Of a DNA stretch of 18,224 nucleotides, positions 14,061 to 18,224 are shown in pieces. The translations under genes and the position numbers were made by a program. The stretch's first letter is position 1. Each line of letters starts with the position of its first letter. The notes below the pieces were generated by a model. The model was not told the origin of the DNA. It saw nothing but the letters and a program-made list of their open reading frames with translations, and searched no databases. The DNA comes from M55B154 sp964486725 (GTDB lineage: Bacteria > Spirochaetota > UBA4802 > UB4802): the NCBI GenBank assembly GCA_964486725.1, contig CAZAOK010000075.1:1-18224 (forward strand), given 5' to 3'.

Positions 14061-15560
14061 ATGGCAAAGAAAAAAAGTGCAATTATCATTACAACACTGA
14101 CAATCATTCTGATAACCCTTCTAAGTATTCTAAAGAAAGATTATATTATATACAAAATCGATTACTGCCGGGGTTACCTGCTCTCCATGTTTTCAAGCAT
14201 GAACCAGAAGGACCGGTTCACCATTGTGTATCCGTCGTTAGAAAAGAAATATATAAGGCCATACGAAGCCAAAGAAGAAAACCTTTACCACTCCGGTCAA
14301 ATGCTGTTTTACCGATCTTCCGGAAATGAAAAAGTCTCCCGTATTTCTGACACCCTTTTGAAGTACACCCACTATTATAGAACTTACAACCTGAAAAAAG
14401 CCATTATTGAGGCAAACGCCCTAACCTCTGAAACTATCAGCAAAAATGACATACTGTACATTCCCCACTCACTACCGGCCGCCGTGGTTGACCTGAAAAA
14501 ATCCTCAATGCCGTCGATCCCCCCGGTGCGGGGCCTGTATTTCACCGGAAGCAGCCTTGGTAGTTATAATTTCATCAACTCTCTTAAAAGCCTGCGGGAA
14601 AGCGGCATCAACACAATTGTATTCGATGCGAAGGACATACCCGGGATAATCAGCTACCTCAGCCATGTACCCGCGGTGCAGGAACTTGACACCCATAGCA
14701 GGCGAACCGTGGATGATATCGCCACGCTTATACGTATTTTCAAGTCACTTGATTATTATGTCATCGCAAGAACGTCAGTATTCAGAGACCATCTTCTTGT
14801 TAAAAAGAAACCTGAATACGCGATACAGTCCCGGTCAACCGGCAGGATATGGAATGAAGGTTCAAAAGAACTGTGGTGTGACCCCACTAACAAGTACGTA
14901 CAGGATTACAACATTGCCATCGCCCTTGAACTTGCTCATTACGGTGTGGACGAAATTCAGTTTGATTATATACGTTTCCCCACAGTTGGTAATCTTTCAG
15001 ATGCCAGCTACGCGTGGCACTTTGGAAAAATGCAGAAAGAAGAAGTGATAGCCCATTTTCTCAAAAGAGCCTCCAAGGAATTGCACGCCAGCAATACAAG
15101 GGTTTCCATCGATATATTTGGCGTAGTGGCATGGGGCAAATCGGTTGATATAAGAAAAACAGGGCAGAAAATAGAACTTCTGGCCCGCTATTGCGACGTA
15201 ATATCACCCATGTTATATCCCTCTCACTTCAACGATGATTTTGACGGTTTCAACAAACCTGGTGATAACCCCTATTACTTCATCTACCAGGGATGTAAAA
15301 GGGTTAAGGACCGGGCGGGAAATACCCGTGTACGTCCATGGCTCCAGGCATTTAAATGGCGGGTAAGCAATTACAACGAGGATTACATTCTCCAGCAGGT
15401 TAAGGCCAGCAACGATGCCGGTGCCGGGGGATACCTGTTCTGGAACGCGGGGAACGATTACGGCACGGTTCTCAGGGCAATGGCTTCACTGAAAACCGCT
15501 GTGGACAACAAGGGTACAGCAAATAATCTTACCGACCCGACTAATCTCACACAACGCTGA
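14061..15560 (+). CDS. Putative glycoside hydrolase (DUF4015) with LysM-like segment
   Basis: A 499-residue protein. Residues 5-24 (SAIIITTLTIILITLLSILKK region) form a signal anchor, so the enzyme should face the periplasm. Residues about 100-140 read like a LysM module (TYNLKKAIIEANAL, then DILYIPHSLP), a peptidoglycan/chitin-binding fold; this is by pattern. From about 155 to 480 runs the DUF4015 (Pfam PF13200) putative hydrolase barrel: RGLYFTGSSLG, INTIVFDAKD, DEIQFDYIRFPT at 297-308 with candidate acidic residues, and VISPMLYPSHF. It should act on a cell-wall or surface polysaccharide; the substrate is unknown. The start has AAAGGG about 10 nt upstream. The last 15 residues are Asn/Thr-rich. 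The methyltransferase gene follows after 28 nt, probably in the same transcript. Confidence 0.85.
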   Translation: MAKKKSAIIITTLTIILITLLSILKKDYIIYKIDYCRGYLLSMFSSMNQKDRFTIVYPSLEKKYIRPYEAKEENLYHSGQMLFYRSSGNEKVSRISDTLLKYTHYYRTYNLKKAIIEANALTSETISKNDILYIPHSLPAAVVDLKKSSMPSIPPVRGLYFTGSSLGSYNFINSLKSLRESGINTIVFDAKDIPGIISYLSHVPAVQELDTHSRRTVDDIATLIRIFKSLDYYVIARTSVFRDHLLVKKKPEYAIQSRSTGRIWNEGSKELWCDPTNKYVQDYNIAIALELAHYGVDEIQFDYIRFPTVGNLSDASYAWHFGKMQKEEVIAHFLKRASKELHASNTRVSIDIFGVVAWGKSVDIRKTGQKIELLARYCDVISPMLYPSHFNDDFDGFNKPGDNPYYFIYQGCKRVKDRAGNTRVRPWLQAFKWRVSNYNEDYILQQVKASNDAGAGGYLFWNAGNDYGTVLRAMASLKTAVDNKGTANNLTDPTNLTQR

Positions 15561-15588
15561 GGACGGGCGAAAACACAGGAGCATTGCT

Positions 15589-16398
15589 TTGATTGTACGC
15601 GACAAGGATTTTTTCAACGAATATGTCAGGGTCTGGGACGAAGGCGCGTTAAAGGACGCGCCATTTATTACACTTGGGGTAGAAGTCATTCTGAAAGATT
15701 TCTATGGTGACCTCCTGGATGCCCCCCCGCCATTTCCAGTAAAGGAAAATGAACGTATACTTGACCTGGGATGCGGATGGGGCCGGGTGCTGAAACCAGT
15801 GCTTGACAGGAATGCTGACGCGGTGGGACTGGATATCTCCCATAATATGCTTGCACTAACACGGCAGCATCTCCGGAAACAGGAACGCGAAGCACCACTG
15901 CTCCAGGGAGACGGCACCCGTCTTCCTTTCAAAGACAACTCATTTGACAAGGTATATTCGCTGCTGGTTCTTCAGCATCTCTCAAAAGCAAACGGAAAAG
16001 CAGTGTTTGCGGAGGTACAGAGAATTCTCAAACCCGGAGGTGTTGCATACATTCGCGTACCCGGGAGATTTGCCCCCGAAAACCTCTTGTTCAGTTTTTT
16101 ACAGTTTGTAAGCATCCACCTGTTTCGGGTAAAAGACCCAATCAGAATGCGATTTTACAGGTTAGGCGAAATCAAGAAGATAACAGAGAAAATATACAAA
16201 GACGTATCTATCACAGCCCATGAGTTCAGGCCTCCGTGGAATTTTCATACCAGGTGGACCTGGCAATACATACTCATCCCACGATCATTACATCGCAGGC
16301 TTCGAAAGATATCTGACTGGTTTGAAGAGAAAGCTAATGGCAGGGTTCCCTTTCTCAAACATTTCGGTGTTGTATTAATGGTAAAAGTAACGAAGTAA
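15589..16398 (+). CDS. SAM-dependent methyltransferase (class I)
   Basis: A 269-residue protein with a class I Rossmann fold. Motif I is LDLGCGWG (58-65). The acidic motif II is VGLDIS, the adenine-side motif is GDGTRLPFKDNSFDKVYSLLVLQHL, and RILKPGGVAYIRVPGR closes the core, as in Methyltransf_11/25 families. The C-terminal 80 residues are basic and aromatic. It uses S-adenosylmethionine to methylate a small molecule, lipid or glycan; nothing identifies the acceptor. The start is TTG at 15589, supported by AGGAG 7 nt upstream. The first in-frame ATG is much later and would remove part of the fold. It lies 28 nt after the hydrolase gene and its stop is 6 nt from the stop of the convergent radical SAM gene. 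Confidence 0.9.
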   Translation: MIVRDKDFFNEYVRVWDEGALKDAPFITLGVEVILKDFYGDLLDAPPPFPVKENERILDLGCGWGRVLKPVLDRNADAVGLDISHNMLALTRQHLRKQEREAPLLQGDGTRLPFKDNSFDKVYSLLVLQHLSKANGKAVFAEVQRILKPGGVAYIRVPGRFAPENLLFSFLQFVSIHLFRVKDPIRMRFYRLGEIKKITEKIYKDVSITAHEFRPPWNFHTRWTWQYILIPRSLHRRLRKISDWFEEKANGRVPFLKHFGVVLMVKVTK

Positions 16399-16404
16399 GA
16401 AAGA

Positions 16405-17970
16405 CTACTCCCATGCGATTGTGGTTTCATCGCTGCTTCGCTTCACATTGATACAGCCAAGCGCAAAAAGTCTCTCCAGTTCCTGTTTCACCTCCCCATT
16501 ACGTGTGTTGAGGTTGCGGGAAATGTGCTTTTCAAGAAGTTTTATTACCGCTTCATCAGGAGCACCATTGGTCATTTCATTGAATTGTTCGATTACCCTG
16601 TTCATAATAATATCCCGGGTGATCTCGAAAGAGCGAATATTCTGGTAAAGGGTTCTTTCATCTTCGGATAATGATTCTCCCTTATCCAGTTTCTTCTGAA
16701 TATCCTTCACGTAGCGTACAATACCATCGTTAAATTCATTCACGATACTGTCAATCTGCTGATGTGAAATGGCACCCGTATCCGCAACCGACCTGTTGGC
16801 ATCATATTCATCCCAGTCGCTGGTCAAAATACGCATGCCATACTCTTCTTTTTTTTCACGCACCTCTGTGCCGGGGAAGGGAGCCAGTATATGATACCCG
16901 TAATTTGGACTAAGTTCCTTTGCGAAATCCATCGTTTTACGAACTGTCTCGGGTGTTTCTCCCGGAAGACCAAGAATATACGATGTCATTGGATCGATAC
17001 CAACTTCCTTACAGAGGTCAACCGCTTTTCTGCATTTCTCCAGGGTTATTTTCTTTTTCACGCGATCCAGTATTTCCTGGTTTCCACTTTCTATACCAAA
17101 ACACAGGGTGGTGCATCCTGCTTCCTTAAGGTTTTCAAGCAATTCACGGTTAACAGTATCAACACGGGCAAATGCTGTCCATGGATGAGATATACCCCTG
17201 TTGATAATACTTTTACATATGGCAATACATCGTTTCTTGTTAGAGGTAAACAGGTCATCCACCACATTTATCTGCTTGAATTTCAGCTTTGACAGCATTT
17301 CAAATTCATCAACAATTCGCTCTACATCGAAATAACGCACCCTGCGACCAACCATTTTGCTGCCCACGCAGAATATACATGAAAATGGACACCCCCGTGA
17401 AGTCATGAGGTTGACAGGGAAACCAAGCGCACGGTACTTACTCAATTCCACAAGATGCCTGGCTGGAAAAGGCAGAATATTTATATCCTCGATAAATGCC
17501 CTTCGTGGATTATTGTGAACTTTTCCGTTTTTTCTATATGAAATGCCCTTTACGTGTTCCATTGAAGATGGAGAATCAATGTTTTCCAGCAGTTCCATGA
17601 AAGTAAGTTCCCCTTCCCCCCGAACGATATAATCTATCCATGGACTGTTTTCAAGTATGGCATTGGCATCAAATGTTACATGCGGACCTCCAAGGACAGT
17701 CTTGATATTCGGATTGCATTCACGGTAATCCCTGAGAATATTCAGGCTTCGATTAATAGTCATGGTTACACCGGTAGCACCAACCACGTCCGGCTTGAAG
17801 GAGCTCAGCACCTCTTGTATCCTGTCCATTGAGTATGGATTGACGATATAATCTTCGATTTTAACAGTAACACCTTGTTCAACAAGGTATGCGGCAAGTG
17901 CCATAAGACCGAAAGGGGGGGATGGTGATTCCTCAAATGGATAAGGAGGATTTATTAATAACACCTTCAT
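16405..17970 (-). CDS. B12-binding-domain radical SAM protein
   Basis: A 521-residue protein. Residues 1-140 form a cobalamin-binding-type Rossmann domain (MKVLLINPPYPFEE, FGLMALAAYLVEQG, KPDVVGATGVTMTINRSLNIL, TVLGGPHVTFDANAIL, YIVRGEGELTFMEL), the BchE-like arrangement that lacks DxHxxG. The radical SAM domain (about 185-390) has the cluster motif C194-P-F-S-C198-I-F-C201 and the later FGIESGNQEIL and YILGLPGETPETV. It should bind a 4Fe-4S cluster, SAM and probably cobalamin, and carry out a radical methylation or rearrangement. The substrate is unknown. A helical C-terminal region of about 130 residues is not assigned. The ATG at 17970, with GAGGAG 9 nt upstream, is preferred over 18036, because the Rossmann strand starts there. 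Confidence 0.92.
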   Translation of the reverse strand: MKVLLINPPYPFEESPSPPFGLMALAAYLVEQGVTVKIEDYIVNPYSMDRIQEVLSSFKPDVVGATGVTMTINRSLNILRDYRECNPNIKTVLGGPHVTFDANAILENSPWIDYIVRGEGELTFMELLENIDSPSSMEHVKGISYRKNGKVHNNPRRAFIEDINILPFPARHLVELSKYRALGFPVNLMTSRGCPFSCIFCVGSKMVGRRVRYFDVERIVDEFEMLSKLKFKQINVVDDLFTSNKKRCIAICKSIINRGISHPWTAFARVDTVNRELLENLKEAGCTTLCFGIESGNQEILDRVKKKITLEKCRKAVDLCKEVGIDPMTSYILGLPGETPETVRKTMDFAKELSPNYGYHILAPFPGTEVREKKEEYGMRILTSDWDEYDANRSVADTGAISHQQIDSIVNEFNDGIVRYVKDIQKKLDKGESLSEDERTLYQNIRSFEITRDIIMNRVIEQFNEMTNGAPDEAVIKLLEKHISRNLNTRNGEVKQELERLFALGCINVKRSSDETTIAWE

Positions 17971-18127
17971 GTATTGTTGCTCCTCATGCCCTGGATACTT
18001 AAAAAGATCGATGCATCCTGAATGGCCTGTATTCATTTTAAAATAAGCTACATAATAGAGATGCAGACATATATCATAGAGTATGATTTTGTAAATAAGA
18101 TTTTAATACGCACGTAGTATTTTATTC

Positions 18128-18170
18128 GGGAGTGAATTAAATTTCGGGTAATAAAACAAATTTCAATGTC
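18128..18170 (-). repeat. Right copy of a terminal 43-bp inverted repeat
   Basis: Read on the minus strand it starts GACATTGAAATT and ends CACTCCC. It differs from the left copy at six positions, clustered at three points, so the copies are diverged relatives and not an assembly duplicate. A C/G-run hairpin lies 6 nt beyond it (18176-18190). Confidence 0.75.
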
Positions 18171-18175
18171 CTGTA

Positions 18176-18190
18176 TCCCCCGGCGGGGGA
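18176..18190. repeat. Short C/G-run hairpin
   Basis: TCCCCC (18176-18181) pairs with GGGGGA (18185-18190) around the triloop GGC. It sits next to the right terminal repeat and resembles in style the longer hairpin at 6159-6189. No T-run follows on the plus strand (it is followed by CAAAAAA). Confidence 0.5.
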
Positions 18191-18224
18191 CAAAAAATAC
18201 ATATAAATAAATTATCTGATTTGG

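Noticed and set aside
1..18224. CRISPR array, tRNA, rRNA, transposase or phage genes
   Set aside because: No evenly spaced direct repeats, no cloverleaf or rRNA text, and no recombinase or phage structural motif was found on either strand.

Overview
The window looks like chromosomal DNA (roughly 40% GC by eye) from a free-living diderm (Gram-negative-type) bacterium. The evidence is two or three lipoproteins, a predicted outer-membrane beta-barrel, an Mla/MCE-type lipid-transport operon, and a primary-type sigma-70 factor. The relaxed lipoboxes, the small envelope proteins of unfamiliar type and the LysM-like/DUF4015 hydrolase would suit a spirochaete-like lineage. No marker here fixes the phylum, so this is a tentative inference. 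No phage, plasmid, transposase, CRISPR, tRNA or rRNA feature is visible.

Layout. (1) 88-1890: a strong consensus promoter drives two ATGA-overlapping envelope genes; the second carries a C-terminal domain paralogous to the whole first protein. (2) 1907-3007, minus strand: a beta-barrel outer-membrane protein with its own good promoter, and a hot-dog acyl-CoA thioesterase. (3) 3008-6417: lon protease, bracketed by intergenic dispersed-repeat DNA (a 19-bp inverted repeat upstream; three repeat-like blocks including a perfect 14-bp GC-rich hairpin downstream). (4) 6418-8307: a lipoprotein with YD-like strands, convergent with an MscS channel. (5) 8574-10636: a sigma-70 factor followed 2 nt later by a membrane-anchored beta-propeller-like protein. 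(6) 10569-13756, minus strand: an operon in the order MlaE-like permease, MlaF-like ABC protein, MlaD-like MCE protein, family 2 glycosyltransferase. (7) 14061-16398: a LysM-like plus DUF4015 putative glycoside hydrolase followed by a SAM methyltransferase. (8) 16405-17970, minus strand: a B12-binding-type radical SAM enzyme.

The most striking observation is in the Mla-like operon. The ABC ATPase subunit is full length and in frame, yet it has lost the key residues of every catalytic motif: Walker A Lys/Thr, the LSGGQ glycines, Walker B Asp/Glu, the D-loop and the H-loop His. Its fold landmarks and Q-loop remain. It therefore looks like a pseudo-ATPase kept in an MCE lipid transporter. That implies either a heterodimer with a canonical ATPase encoded elsewhere or a non-hydrolytic role.

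The two window ends carry a 43-bp inverted repeat (37/43 identical), so the piece may be bounded by copies of a dispersed repeat, as expected of an assembly contig that broke at repeats.
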